Shown: positions 36,262 through 45,132, counted from the first letter of the stretch. The stretch: 64,000 nt of DNA from Oricola thermophila (GCF_013358405.1 NZ_CP054836.1:2666001-2730000), one strand, 5' to 3'. Translations and numbers: made by a program. Notes: a model not told the origin generated them from the letters alone.

Positions 36262-36417
36262 ATGAAACACATTCTTTACGCGATGACCGCGGTCTTTCTT
36301 CTGGGCGCAGCCGGTTGCGCCACCGACCGCTACCCGGTCTCGGGAGAAAAATGCGGCGATTGCGACCCGGTCCGGGGCATGTGCGCGCCGGAGTGCCCGC
36401 CGGTCTCCAGCAGCTAG
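36262..36417 (+). CDS. small lipoprotein (51 aa)
   Basis: Start ATG 36262 has a GGAG ribosome site 7-8 bases ahead. The 51-residue product begins with a signal peptide (MKHILYAMTAVFLLGAAGC) ending in a lipobox-like AAGC, so the mature protein would be a 33-residue lipid-anchored peptide. It contains four further cysteines (GEKCGDCDPV, GMCAPEC), paired as if for disulfides or metal. No family was recognised. It lies alone between livM and the convergent SNase-like gene. Short length makes this less certain, but signal, lipobox and ribosome site agree. Confidence 0.68.
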   Translation: MKHILYAMTAVFLLGAAGCATDRYPVSGEKCGDCDPVRGMCAPECPPVSSS

Positions 36418-36477
36418 CCGAAGGACAGGCAGGCCAGGCGCCGATCACACCGGCGCCCCGCCCTGCCCCCGCTGCCG

Positions 36478-36987
36478 TTACAGGCGCACGCCCGCCCGCC
36501 ATCGGGACGGATCGACGAACCCGTTCTGCCACAGGCCGAGACGTCCCGCCTCGGCCTCCAGTTCGTCCATGACATAGTCCAAGGTGCCGACCGACCTGTC
36601 CGGCAGCGCCCAGCCAAGGGCAATCAGACGCGAGGCTATGTCGCGACCGGCGAAATCGAAACAGCGCACGCTTTGCCACTCGCCGTCATCCCGACCGACG
36701 AGATCGCAGGTCAGGATGCCGTCTATCATCCGCGCCAGCGCATCGCGGGATTGCTCGCCGCACGCATACGGCTCGCCGCCAACGCCCTTGCATTCCTGGT
36801 CGACCCGTGGCGCGATGACGGCGTGCAGGCGATATTTCGCGCCGGACCCGTCAATGAAGCTGCGGCCGTCAATGGCCTCCGGATGGGACAGGAGCACGTA
36901 ATCCCTGTCGCCGGCTACCGCCCCGCCTGCCAGAACGGTTGCGGCCAGGACGGCGCCAGTGATCGCCAATGCGGTTCGTCTCTTCAC
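36478..36987 (-). CDS. exported thermonuclease (SNase)-like protein
   Basis: A 169-residue protein starting at GTG 36987 (GGAGG ribosome site 8 bases upstream). Signal peptide VKRRTALAITGAVLAATVLA, then an SNase-fold-like domain: a strand with IDGRSFIDGSGAKYRLHAVIAP (positions usually holding the catalytic R/D), a CGEQSRDALARMI helix, and SRLIALGWALPD near the C-terminus. Key nuclease residues appear incomplete: the RLxGIDxPE motif reads RLHAVIAPRV, so activity is doubtful. Four cysteines could form disulfides. Many alphaproteobacteria carry such degenerate secreted SNase homologues. Confidence 0.72.
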   Translation of the reverse strand: MKRRTALAITGAVLAATVLAGGAVAGDRDYVLLSHPEAIDGRSFIDGSGAKYRLHAVIAPRVDQECKGVGGEPYACGEQSRDALARMIDGILTCDLVGRDDGEWQSVRCFDFAGRDIASRLIALGWALPDRSVGTLDYVMDELEAEAGRLGLWQNGFVDPSRWRAGVRL

Positions 36988-37494
36988 GTCGACTGCCTCC
37001 TCGCCCGTTGCCGCGGGGATGCCCGAAACGAACATCCCGTCGGCGCAACTTGCTGCCTGCCGGGTGCGGACATTCGGCACTTCAGGCTCGTGGCATCGTT
37101 CCTGCAGGATGCCGGAACAGGCCGGGCCTCGGCGCGAATATTCATGAGCCGGCTACATAAAGCCTAGCAGAGGATTTCCGGGCTTTCCACAGTCCGTCCG
37201 GCCATTGTCCACGCGCCGGCAAGGCGGCGCGCCATCGCCGATGCGGACCGGCGACCGGGAACTTTCCCGATTTATCCTTTGTGGACAGTCATTTGCGGGC
37301 ACACATCCGCGCCCGGCCGCGCGGAAACGGATCGCATCGGATGCGATCGCTTTTCATCCCGGCAACCACGTGACCGAAAGATGACAACGGGATGACTGCC
37401 CGGAGTCGCCGAATCACCGGGCGAAAACGGGCAAGAAAAATCCCGGGACGCAAATGCGCCCCGGGATGCTGTTTCGGAAAAGCCGCGAAGGCGA
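36988..37494. other. gene-free stretch before livK
   Basis: About 500 bp between the SNase-like start and the livK stop. Apart from the livK terminator at 37436-37467 and presumably the leftward promoter of the SNase-like gene near 37000-37150, I see no credible coding frame or RNA gene. Confidence 0.6.
37436..37467 (-). terminator. intrinsic terminator of livK
   Basis: On the minus strand, a hairpin ATCCCGGG...CCCGGGAT with an extended CGCA/TGCG stem is followed by five T residues. It lies 27 bp after the livK stop codon. Confidence 0.88.
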
Positions 37495-38676
37495 TCAGCG
37501 CACGTTGACCGTCTTCCAGGCTCCGTCCTCGATGGCCATTTCCTTGTAGGAACCGAGGGCCTCGCCGACATCATTGAACTCGACGCCGGTCGCGCCCTGG
37601 TAGTCGATGTCGGTGCCGGCAGCGACCAGTTCGAGCGCCTTGGCGAGTTCGCCCGGACCAATCGGCTCGCCCGGCGCGTTGGCGATTTCCATGATGTTGT
37701 CGGCGATCACGCCGCGATCGGCCTTGCCGGCCTTCTGCATGGCGAGGATCATCAGCGCGGCGGCGTCGTAGCTCTCGCCCTGGTAGGGGCCGGTGCCGGT
37801 GACGCCCGCGGCCGCGGCCATCTCGGCATATTTGGCGGCCGCATCCGACTCGGAGCCCGGCGCGGTGCCGATCACCGTGGCGGCGTCGAGGCCGGAGACG
37901 TCGAGCAGCGAGTCGCCGATCATGCCGTCGCCGAGCAGGAATGTATCGAACGCGCCGGTGTCGATGGCGTTCTGCATGATGCCGCGACCACCCTGGTCGA
38001 CATAGCCGAGCACGGCCAGCGCGTCACCGCCGGCGGAAGCCAGCGCGCCGACCTCGGCGGAGTAGTCGCCCTTGCCGTCCTCGTGGGAGGCATTGATGGT
38101 GACCGTGCCGCCGCGCGCCTCGAAGGCGGCAGCGAAGGCGTCCGCAAGGCCCTTGCCGTAGTCGTTGTTGGTGTAGGTGACGGCGATCGACTGGATGCCC
38201 TGCTCCATCGCGACATCGGCGAGAACCTCGCCCTGGCGGGCATCGGACGGCGCGGTGCGGAAGAACAGGCCGTTGTCATCGATCGTCGACAAGGCGGGCG
38301 AGGTCGCGGACGGCGAGATCATGACGACGCCGTTCGGGATCGCGACATTGTTGGCGACGGCAGTGGTCACGCCGGAGCAGTCGGCGCCCATGATGGAAAC
38401 GACGTTTTCCGAGGTGATCAGGCGCTCGGCGGCGGCCGATGCCGCGGCAGCATCAACGCAGGTGGAGTCGGCGCGAACGGGGACGACCGTCTCGCCGCCC
38501 AGGAACTTGCCGGACTCCGAAGCCTCCTTCATTGCCAGCTCGGCACCGGCAGCCATGTCCGGCGTCAGCGATTCAATCGGGCCGGTGAACCCGAGAATCA
38601 CGCCCATCTTCACTTCGGCCTGTGCCGCGACAGAAAGCGCGAGAACGCTCGCGGCCGCAAGAAGTGCTTTTTTCAT
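37495..38676 (-). CDS. livK: branched-chain amino acid ABC transporter substrate-binding protein
   Basis: A 393-residue periplasmic binding protein. Signal peptide MKKALLAAASVLALSVAAQA, then the mature EVKMGVILGFTGPIESLTPDM start typical of Leu/Ile/Val-binding proteins. MGADCSGVTTAVANNVAIPNGV lines the ligand cleft and TYTNNDYGKGLADAFAAAFE is the hinge-region hallmark. Runs opposite to livGFHM about 1.3 kb away, but no second permease is present, so it most likely serves that transporter. ATG 38676 follows GGAGAAAC. Own terminator at 37436-37467. Confidence 0.92.
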   Translation of the reverse strand: MKKALLAAASVLALSVAAQAEVKMGVILGFTGPIESLTPDMAAGAELAMKEASESGKFLGGETVVPVRADSTCVDAAAASAAAERLITSENVVSIMGADCSGVTTAVANNVAIPNGVVMISPSATSPALSTIDDNGLFFRTAPSDARQGEVLADVAMEQGIQSIAVTYTNNDYGKGLADAFAAAFEARGGTVTINASHEDGKGDYSAEVGALASAGGDALAVLGYVDQGGRGIMQNAIDTGAFDTFLLGDGMIGDSLLDVSGLDAATVIGTAPGSESDAAAKYAEMAAAAGVTGTGPYQGESYDAAALMILAMQKAGKADRGVIADNIMEIANAPGEPIGPGELAKALELVAAGTDIDYQGATGVEFNDVGEALGSYKEMAIEDGAWKTVNVR

Positions 38677-38861
38677 AATCCAGTTTCTCCCTTTTGTGTG
38701 GCAATTCCCGGCCCGCACACGGTAATCCGCGCCCGCCGCCAGAAAAAGCTGAAGGGATTTTAAAGCCTACTCCGAAGCCGCGCGCAAGCGGTTTGGAACG
38801 GCAGGGACCTGCGAAGGAATGCGCGAGCCTGCCCGAGTCGCCCCCCCGGCGGCGGCCGCAG

Positions 38862-39602
38862 TCACTCGGCGTCGAAACTGAAGTCGGGCAGCGATTTCAG
38901 CGCCTGACCGAGCGCCTCGCCCCAGCCGGTCGAGATGTTCCGGTAGTAGGGATCGTCGACCGGAATGCGGCGCGACGGTCCGAGACGATAGGAATCCGTC
39001 TCGTAGACCTGAACGTCGAGCGGCAGGCCGACCGAGAGATTGGCCTTGATGGTGGAATCGAAGGAAACGAGCATCAGCTTCACCGCGTCCTCGAAGCCCA
39101 TGGCCGGATCGTAGGCCCGCACAAGTATGGGGCGTCCGTACTTGGTCTCGCCGATCTGGAAGAACGGCGTGTCGCCATTGGCCTCGATGAAGTTGCCTTC
39201 CGGGTAGATCATGAACAGGCGCGGCTCGCTGCCGCGGATCTGCCCGCCGAGAATCATGGTCGCGTTGAAGGAGGAATCGGCGGTCTGGCCGGTCATGGCA
39301 TTGGAGCGGATCACCTCGCGCAGCGTCTCGCCGACCTCGCGTGCCGCCTGGAACATGGACGGCGTCTCCAGGATCGAGGGATTGCGCTCGTGCGGCGCCT
39401 TGGAACGCTCGTCGAGCAGGCTGACGACCGCCTGCGTGGTCGCGAGATTGCCCGCCGTCATCAGCATCAGCACGCGCTCGCCGGGGGTCTCCCAGGTGAA
39501 CATCTTGCGAAACACGGACACGTTGTCGACACCGGCATTGGTGCGGGTGTCGGACATGAAAACGATGCCCCTGTCCAGGCGCAGTCCTATGCAATAGGTC
39601 AT
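38862..39602 (-). CDS. Anbu, proteasome-type peptidase
   Basis: A 246-residue member of the bacterial proteasome-homologue (Anbu) family. After Met removal the N-terminal nucleophile would be Thr in TYCIGLRLDRGIVFMSDTRTN; the D-x-R-T-N and later GGQIRGSEPRLFMIYPEGNF segments match the beta-subunit fold. Anbu assembles into open helical or ring-like oligomers rather than a closed barrel. It is the last gene of a four-gene operon with ATP-grasp, alpha-E and transglutaminase proteins, the conserved Anbu neighbourhood predicted to make and turn over a peptide tag or small peptide. Substrate unknown. Confidence 0.9.
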   Translation of the reverse strand: MTYCIGLRLDRGIVFMSDTRTNAGVDNVSVFRKMFTWETPGERVLMLMTAGNLATTQAVVSLLDERSKAPHERNPSILETPSMFQAAREVGETLREVIRSNAMTGQTADSSFNATMILGGQIRGSEPRLFMIYPEGNFIEANGDTPFFQIGETKYGRPILVRAYDPAMGFEDAVKLMLVSFDSTIKANLSVGLPLDVQVYETDSYRLGPSRRIPVDDPYYRNISTGWGEALGQALKSLPDFSFDAE

Positions 39603-39634
39603 TCAGGTGTTTCCCGCCGTTGTCCCAACGGAAT

Positions 39635-40435
39635 CTATTGCTGCACCTGCAAGGTTACAAGCATGCGCTCGGGACTTTCGCCAAGCCGCAGGCCGGAAAT
39701 CGGCGCGGCCTCGGTGTAGTCGAGGCCCGTGGCGACGCGGACATAGCGTTCGTCGGGGGAGATGCCGTTGGAAACGTCGAAGCCGATCCAGCCGATGCCG
39801 TCGACATGGGCCTCCGCCCAAGCATGGCTGGCGTCCTGCTCCACCCGGTCGTCCATCATCAGGTAGCCGCTCACATAGCGCGCCGGAATGCCCAGGGCGC
39901 GGGCGGCCGCGACAAAGACATGGGCATGGTCCTGGCAAACGCCGCGGCCGTGGTCGATCGCCTCCTCTGCCGTGGTCGCGGAATGGGTGTAGCCGGTCTC
40001 CCACAAGACCGTTTCGCCGATCAGCCGCGACAGGGCGTGCAGCTTCTCGAGATCGCCCGAATGATCGCCCGCAGCCTGCCGGGCCAGCTTGCGGACATTG
40101 TTTCCCGCGCGCGTCAGCGGGGTGGAGCGGAGGAAAAGCCATAGCGGCGCATAGCCGCCATGGGCGCCGACGACGCCCGAATTGTCCGCCGTCTCGACGA
40201 TGCCCTCGCAGCGTATGCTTATCTCCGTGCGGCCGTCGCCGAAGGAGACCAGCGCCACGCGGTTGTTGTGGTGGTCGTCATATTCCAGTTCCTCCCGCCC
40301 GCCATCGACATGGATGTCCCAGGAGACGACGGCCTGGCCGGCGCGCGATTTCGGCGTCAGCCGCAACTGCTGCAATGCATACTGGACCGGATGATCGTAC
40401 CGGTATTGCGTCGTGTGCGCGATGGTCAGCCGCAT
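39635..40435 (-). CDS. transglutaminase-like protein of the Anbu operon
   Basis: A 266-residue protein. N-terminal beta-rich domain (MRLTIAHTTQYRYDHPVQYA) typical of the bacterial transglutaminase-like group, then the papain-like core with catalytic C167 (GRGVCQDHAHVF), H204 (SHAWAEAH) and D220 (GFDVSNG). Probably a cysteine peptidase or amide-forming enzyme acting on the product of the ATP-grasp protein. Lies 32 bp before anbu and 13 bp after the alpha-E gene. Confidence 0.92.
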   Translation of the reverse strand: MRLTIAHTTQYRYDHPVQYALQQLRLTPKSRAGQAVVSWDIHVDGGREELEYDDHHNNRVALVSFGDGRTEISIRCEGIVETADNSGVVGAHGGYAPLWLFLRSTPLTRAGNNVRKLARQAAGDHSGDLEKLHALSRLIGETVLWETGYTHSATTAEEAIDHGRGVCQDHAHVFVAAARALGIPARYVSGYLMMDDRVEQDASHAWAEAHVDGIGWIGFDVSNGISPDERYVRVATGLDYTEAAPISGLRLGESPERMLVTLQVQQ

Positions 40436-40448
40436 AGCCCGTCCCCGC

Positions 40449-41387
40449 CTATTCGTAAAACCGGTAGTCGCGCTCGATCTGGAGACCCAGCGCATTGTTG
40501 TCGCGAATGAATTCCTTGAGGAACTCGTGCAATCCCTGGTCGAAGATGGCGTCCACGCTGTTCTCTCGCAGCCGCCGGAAAATGCCGTCCGCCGCCTCGT
40601 GGCAGGGATGGCGCTCGCCATAGTCCTCGGCAAGATAGCCCAGATTGTCGGTGATCTTGGTATAGCAAAAGACGAGCGACCGGGGCAGACGCCGATCGAG
40701 AATGAGAAACTCGGCAATGCCGCGCGGATTGACGTCGCCCTGGTTCAGCCAGCGATAGGCACGCTGGGCGGAAACCGAGCGCAGGATCGTCTCCCACTGC
40801 ACGTTGTCGAGCGAGGAGCCGACATACATCACCGAGGGCAGCAGGACGTAATATTTCACGTCGAGGATGCGGGCGGTGTTGTCCGCACGCTCGAGGAAAG
40901 TGCCAATACGGGCGAAATCGTAGATCTCGTTGCGCAGCATGGTGCCGTGCAGGGCCGCGCGTACCAGCGCGCTCTGCTGGCGGATGAGCGCCAGCTTCTC
41001 CGGCAGGTCGCGCTCGCGCACCGGGCGCGCCAACGCGTCGCGGAGCGTCAGCCAACACTCGTTGGTCGCCTCCCAGACCTCCCGTGTCAGCGCTGTGCGG
41101 ACGACGCGGGCATTGTTTCGCGCCGCCGCGACGACGGAAAGGACGCTGGAGGAATTGGTCCTGTCACGCAGCAGAAAATCGATCACGGACAGCGCGTCGG
41201 CCGTATCGTGGCTGGCGTAGAACGCATCATTTACGCCCGCGGTCTGGATCACCGAGCGCCATTCGTCACCGTCGGCGGAACGGGTCAGCGCCATGCGGAA
41301 TCCCGCCTCGACCAGACGCGCGGTGTTTTCCGACCGCTCGAGGTAACGGAACATCCAGAACAGGCCACCTGCGGTTTTTCCCAGCAT
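40449..41387 (-). CDS. alpha-E domain protein (DUF403) of the Anbu operon
   Basis: A 312-residue all-helical protein. The family hallmark LFWMFRYLERSENTARLVEA is at the N-terminus, with a repeat-like FARIGTFLERADNTARILD near residue 160. Each ERxxNTAR segment is a conserved helix. Function is not established; it always accompanies the circularly permuted ATP-grasp protein. ATG 41387 begins 5 bp after the ATP-grasp stop. Confidence 0.92.
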   Translation of the reverse strand: MLGKTAGGLFWMFRYLERSENTARLVEAGFRMALTRSADGDEWRSVIQTAGVNDAFYASHDTADALSVIDFLLRDRTNSSSVLSVVAAARNNARVVRTALTREVWEATNECWLTLRDALARPVRERDLPEKLALIRQQSALVRAALHGTMLRNEIYDFARIGTFLERADNTARILDVKYYVLLPSVMYVGSSLDNVQWETILRSVSAQRAYRWLNQGDVNPRGIAEFLILDRRLPRSLVFCYTKITDNLGYLAEDYGERHPCHEAADGIFRRLRENSVDAIFDQGLHEFLKEFIRDNNALGLQIERDYRFYE

Positions 41388-41392
41388 CCGGC

Positions 41393-42820
41393 CTACTCCT
41401 CCAGAACCCAGGTATCCTTGGTGCCGCCACCCTGACTGGAATTGACGACAAGGGATCCCTGTTTCAGCGCGACGCGGGTCAGCCCGCCGGGGGTGATGTC
41501 GATGCCGTTCGGCGAGACCAGAACGAAGGGACGCAGGTCGACATGGCGCGGCGCAAGCCCCTTCTTCGTCAGGATCGGCACGGTGGACAGCGAAAGCGTC
41601 GGCTGGGCGATGTAATTCGCGGGCCGGGACTTCAGCTTGGCGCGGAACCGCGCGATCTCCCGCTTCGACGCGGCGGGGCCGACCAGCATGCCGTAGCCGC
41701 CCGAGCCGTGGACCTCCTTGACGACCAGCTCGTCGAGGTGTTCGAGCACATAAGCAAGCGAATCCGGCTCCGAGCAACGCCAGGTGGGAACGTTCTGCAG
41801 GATCGCGGTCTCGCCGGTATAGAACTCGACTATGTCCGGCATGTAGGAATAGATCGCCTTGTCGTCGGCGATGCCGGTGCCCGGCGCATTGGCGATGGTG
41901 ATGCCGCCGGCACGGTAGACGTCCATGATGCCGGGCACGCCGAGCGTCGACTGCGGGTTGAAGTTCAGCGGGTCGAGATAGTCGTCGTCGACACGGCGAT
42001 AGATCACGTCGATCGGCGTGTAGCCGCGGGTGGTGCGCATCGCTATGCGGCCGTCGACGACCCGCAGGTCATGTCCCTCGACCAGCTCGGCGCCCATCTG
42101 GTCAGCCAGGAAGGCATGCTCGAAATAGGCGGAGTTGTGGATGCCCGGTGTCAGCACAACGACGACCGGCCGGCCGTCGCAGGCCCGTGGCGCACAGGCG
42201 CCTAGCGACCGACGCAAGTTCTTCGGATAGTCGCTGACCGGCCGGACGCGAACCTTCGCGAACAGCTCCGGGAACATCTGCAGCATGGTTTCCCGGTTCT
42301 CCAGCATGTAGGAGACGCCGGAAGGCGTGCGGGCATTGTCCTCCAGCACGTAGAACTGGTCCTGGCCCGTGCGCACGATGTCGGTGCCGACAATGTGGGT
42401 ATAGACGTTGCCCGGCGGGGCAAGGCCGATCATCTGGGGCAGGAAGGCATCGTTGTTGGCGATCAGCTCGACCGGGATGCGGCCGGCACGCAGTATCTCC
42501 TGGCGATGGTAGATGTCATGGAGAAAGGCATTGATGGCCCGCACCCTCTGCTCGATGCCGCGCGACAGGCGCGCCCATTCTCGCCCCGATATGATGCGCG
42601 GCACGACGTCGAAGGGTATCAGCCGCTCGGCCGCCTCCTCCTTGCCGTAGACGTTGAAGGTAATGCCGGTGCGGCGGAAGAACGTCTCCGCCTCCCTGGA
42701 CTTGCCGGCGAGCCGCGCCAGGTCCTCCGTCTCGAACCAGTCGCAATAGTCGCCATAGGGCAGACGCGGCCGGCCATCGTCGTCAAACATCTCGTCGAAG
42801 TGGCCAGTCGTCCGATCCAT
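41393..42820 (-). CDS. circularly permuted ATP-grasp protein of the Anbu operon
   Basis: A 475-residue protein with the circularly permuted type 2 ATP-grasp layout: an N-terminal helical part (FRRTGITFNVYGKEEAAERLIPFDVVPR), ATP/Mg residues in FYVLEDNARTPSGVSYMLENR and VVVVLTPG near 215, DVIYRRVDDDYLDPLNF near 270, and VVKEVHGSGGYGMLVGP near 390. It should join amino acids or peptides at ATP expense. First gene of the four-gene Anbu operon. Its substrate is unknown, and the operon carries no precursor-peptide gene that I can see. Confidence 0.92.
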   Translation of the reverse strand: MDRTTGHFDEMFDDDGRPRLPYGDYCDWFETEDLARLAGKSREAETFFRRTGITFNVYGKEEAAERLIPFDVVPRIISGREWARLSRGIEQRVRAINAFLHDIYHRQEILRAGRIPVELIANNDAFLPQMIGLAPPGNVYTHIVGTDIVRTGQDQFYVLEDNARTPSGVSYMLENRETMLQMFPELFAKVRVRPVSDYPKNLRRSLGACAPRACDGRPVVVVLTPGIHNSAYFEHAFLADQMGAELVEGHDLRVVDGRIAMRTTRGYTPIDVIYRRVDDDYLDPLNFNPQSTLGVPGIMDVYRAGGITIANAPGTGIADDKAIYSYMPDIVEFYTGETAILQNVPTWRCSEPDSLAYVLEHLDELVVKEVHGSGGYGMLVGPAASKREIARFRAKLKSRPANYIAQPTLSLSTVPILTKKGLAPRHVDLRPFVLVSPNGIDITPGGLTRVALKQGSLVVNSSQGGGTKDTWVLEE

Positions 42821-42980
42821 TCGGACAACACTATGCCATTCTCGGCTTTGCGCAAGTATCGCGCTGCGCCCGGGAAAATCAAAAGCGCAAAATTACTGCG
42901 CAAATAACGGGCAATTCGCGCGTTTTACAGGCAACCTGCGGGAAAATCGCCAGCGGAAAGAAGAGAACAGGCCGGTACGC

Positions 42981-43397
42981 TCAGCCGGCGCGGCAGGCAC
43001 GGCAAAGACCGCGGATCTCCACCGTGGTCTTGTGCGGCAGGAACCCGGCCTCGACGGTCAGCGCCTTCAGCGAGTCGACCAGCGCCTTGTCGGTGATCTC
43101 GGAGACGCCGCCGCATTTCTCGCAGATGGTGAAGGCCACCGTGGCATGGTCATCGCATTCAGGATGGCGGCAGGCAATGAAAGCGTTGAGGCTCTCGAGC
43201 CGGTGCACCATGCCCAGGTCGAGCAACTTCTCCAGTGCACGGTAGACCTGAAGCGGCGCGCGCAACCCCTCGCCGCTCAGCCGGTCGAGGATGTTGTAGG
43301 CCGTCAGCGGCGCATCGGCATCCTCGAGCGTGTCGTAAACGAGAGCCTGGTTGCGCGTCAGGCCCGGCCGTTCGGCATGTTCACTGGCTGCTTCCAT
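42981..43397 (-). CDS. zur: Fur family zinc uptake regulator
   Basis: A 138-residue Fur-type repressor: winged helix at residues 12-75 (TAYNILDRLSGEGLRAPLQVYRAL), then the metal-binding domain with CRHPECDDH near 77, CEKCGG near 92-97 and a C-terminal CRAC pair. In Zur such cysteines form the structural zinc site. Part of znuC-znuB-zur transcribed leftward, with a 17-bp overlap with znuB. Context (zinc ABC transporter) identifies it as Zur rather than Fur or PerR. Confidence 0.92.
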   Translation of the reverse strand: MEAASEHAERPGLTRNQALVYDTLEDADAPLTAYNILDRLSGEGLRAPLQVYRALEKLLDLGMVHRLESLNAFIACRHPECDDHATVAFTICEKCGGVSEITDKALVDSLKALTVEAGFLPHKTTVEIRGLCRACRAG

Positions 43398-44208
43398 CTG
43401 TTCCTCCGGCGTTTCGGGATCGTCGCAATTGCAACAGGCTCAGGATGAAAAATGCAAGCGCCGCCACCACGATGCTCGGCCCGGAGGGGGTGTCCCATTT
43501 CAGCGAGGAAAACAGGCCCGCAAGGATCGCCAACACGCCGGCAAGCGCAGCGAGGACGGCCATCGCCTCCGGCCCGGTGGCAAAGCGGCGCGCGGTGGCG
43601 GCGGGAATGATCAGCAGCGCCGTGATCAGCAGAACGCCTACGATCTTCATGGCAATGGCGACGACGACGGCAAGCAGCAGCATGAACACGAAATTCACGC
43701 GGTCCGGCCCCATGCCCTCGGCGGCAGCCAGTTCGGGATTCACGGTGGCGGCGAAGAGAGGCTTCCAGATCAGCGCCAGCACCGCCAGCACGCCCGCGCC
43801 GCCGGCATAGATCACCGCGATGTCGGTTTTCGACACCGCGAGGATGTCGCCGAAAAGCAGGCCCATCAGGTCTATGCGCACCCAGGTCATGAAGGCGAGC
43901 GCGACGAGACCGAGCGCCAGCGCGGAATGCGACAGCAGGCCGAGCAGGGCGTCGGCGGAGAGGCCGGCACGGCGCTGCAGCCACAGGAGCGCAACGGCGA
44001 TCACCACGGAAACCGAGAAAACCGCCAGCGTGATGTCGATCTCGAGCAGGAAGGCAAGGGCGACCCCCAACAGCGCGGCGTGCGACAGCGTGTCGCCGAA
44101 ATAGGCCAGCCGGCGCCAGACGATGAAACAGCCGAGCGGCCCGGTGACGAGGGCGACACCGATTCCGGCAACGATCGCCCGGACGAAGAAATCATTGAGC
44201 ATCGGCAT
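43381..44208 (-). CDS. znuB: zinc ABC transporter permease
   Basis: A 275-residue inner-membrane permease of the ABC-3 family with eight or nine helices. Motifs: VRAIVAGIGVALVTGPLGCF at the N-terminus, RRLAYFGDTLSHAALLGVAL near residue 32, the ATPase-docking DDLAAAEGM-like NPELAAAEGMGPDRV near 168 and GVLLITALLIIPAATARRF near 200. Overlaps znuC by 17 bp and zur by 17 bp, so the three are translationally linked. Confidence 0.93.
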   Translation of the reverse strand: MPMLNDFFVRAIVAGIGVALVTGPLGCFIVWRRLAYFGDTLSHAALLGVALAFLLEIDITLAVFSVSVVIAVALLWLQRRAGLSADALLGLLSHSALALGLVALAFMTWVRIDLMGLLFGDILAVSKTDIAVIYAGGAGVLAVLALIWKPLFAATVNPELAAAEGMGPDRVNFVFMLLLAVVVAIAMKIVGVLLITALLIIPAATARRFATGPEAMAVLAALAGVLAILAGLFSSLKWDTPSGPSIVVAALAFFILSLLQLRRSRNAGGTDGSSQ

Positions 44209-45037
44209 CTCCCTGCGAGGCCACGTCCGCGCGTTCCTCTTCGTGATGATGGCCGTCCTCGGGATGGCAGTGTTCCGTCACAGTACCGTCGGCATGGCGC
44301 ACGCGCCCATCCGGCAGGTGGGTGTGATCGTGGTGATGCCTGTAGACGGCCAGCTGCGCTGCGCCGCGCGTGCCGAACAGCTGCCTGTATTCCGGACTTT
44401 CGGCGACGGCCTGCGGAGTGCCGTGGCAGCAGACATGACCGTTCAGGCAGATAACCCGGTCGGTCGCCGCCATCACGACATGCAGGTCGTGCGAGATCAG
44501 CAGAACGCCGCAGTCGTGGCGGTCGCGGATCTGGGCGATCAGCTCGTAGAGTGCGAGCTCCCCGCTGAAGTCGACACCCTGGACCGGCTCGTCGAGGACG
44601 AGGAGGTCGGGACGGCGCGCGATGGCTCGGGCAAGCAGGACGCGCTGGAATTCGCCGCCCGACAGGTTGCGCACCTCGGCATGCGCGCGGTGCGCGATGC
44701 CGGTCTCGGCCAGCGCGGCATCCTTTTCATCGCGGGAAAGCCGATTGGTCAGCGTCATGAAACGGTCGACGGTGAGCGGCAGGGTCCAGTCGACGGCGAC
44801 CTTCTGGGGCACGTAACCGACACGCAGGCCCGGCGCGCGGGTCGCCCTGCCCTCGCTCGGCGCGACGACACCAAGCGCCACGCGCGCGGTCGTCGACTTG
44901 CCGGAACCGTTCGGGCCGATCAGCGTGACGATCTCGCCGCGGCGGACCTCCAGATCGATATTGCGCACCAGCCATCGGCCGCCGCGCTCGACGCCGGCAC
45001 CCTCGAGGCACACAAGCGGTTGCGATGATTGCAGCAC
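44192..45037 (-). CDS. znuC: zinc ABC transporter ATP-binding protein
   Basis: A 281-residue ATPase. Walker A GPNGSGKSTTAR near residue 41, Q-loop VGYVPQK near 73, signature NLSGGEFQRVLLARAIAR near 124, Walker B LLVLDEPVQGVD near 145, H-switch ISHDLHVVM near 178. The C-terminal 50 residues hold about a dozen histidines (RHHHDHTHL, HCHPEDGHHHEEE), a zinc-binding tail common in alphaproteobacterial ZnuC. First gene of the leftward znuC-znuB-zur unit, divergent from znuA across a Zur-box-like dyad. Confidence 0.94.
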   Translation of the reverse strand: MLQSSQPLVCLEGAGVERGGRWLVRNIDLEVRRGEIVTLIGPNGSGKSTTARVALGVVAPSEGRATRAPGLRVGYVPQKVAVDWTLPLTVDRFMTLTNRLSRDEKDAALAETGIAHRAHAEVRNLSGGEFQRVLLARAIARRPDLLVLDEPVQGVDFSGELALYELIAQIRDRHDCGVLLISHDLHVVMAATDRVICLNGHVCCHGTPQAVAESPEYRQLFGTRGAAQLAVYRHHHDHTHLPDGRVRHADGTVTEHCHPEDGHHHEEERADVASQGDADAQ

Positions 45038-45114
45038 GTTCGTTCCCTTTTTCGGTCAAGGCGTTTGGCCCGGCTTGACGATCACGTCAATCTCAGGCTA
45101 TCCGACAAGGCCCT

Positions 45115-45132
45115 GTAATGATATAACATCAC
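45115..45132. promoter_or_regulatory. Zur-box-like dyad between znuA and znuC
   Basis: The 18-bp element GTAATGATATAACATCAC is symmetric at 14 of 18 positions and matches the GTTATA/TATAAC core of alphaproteobacterial Zur sites. It lies 33-51 bp before znuA in a 128-bp divergent region, able to repress both directions when Zur binds zinc. Confidence 0.75.
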
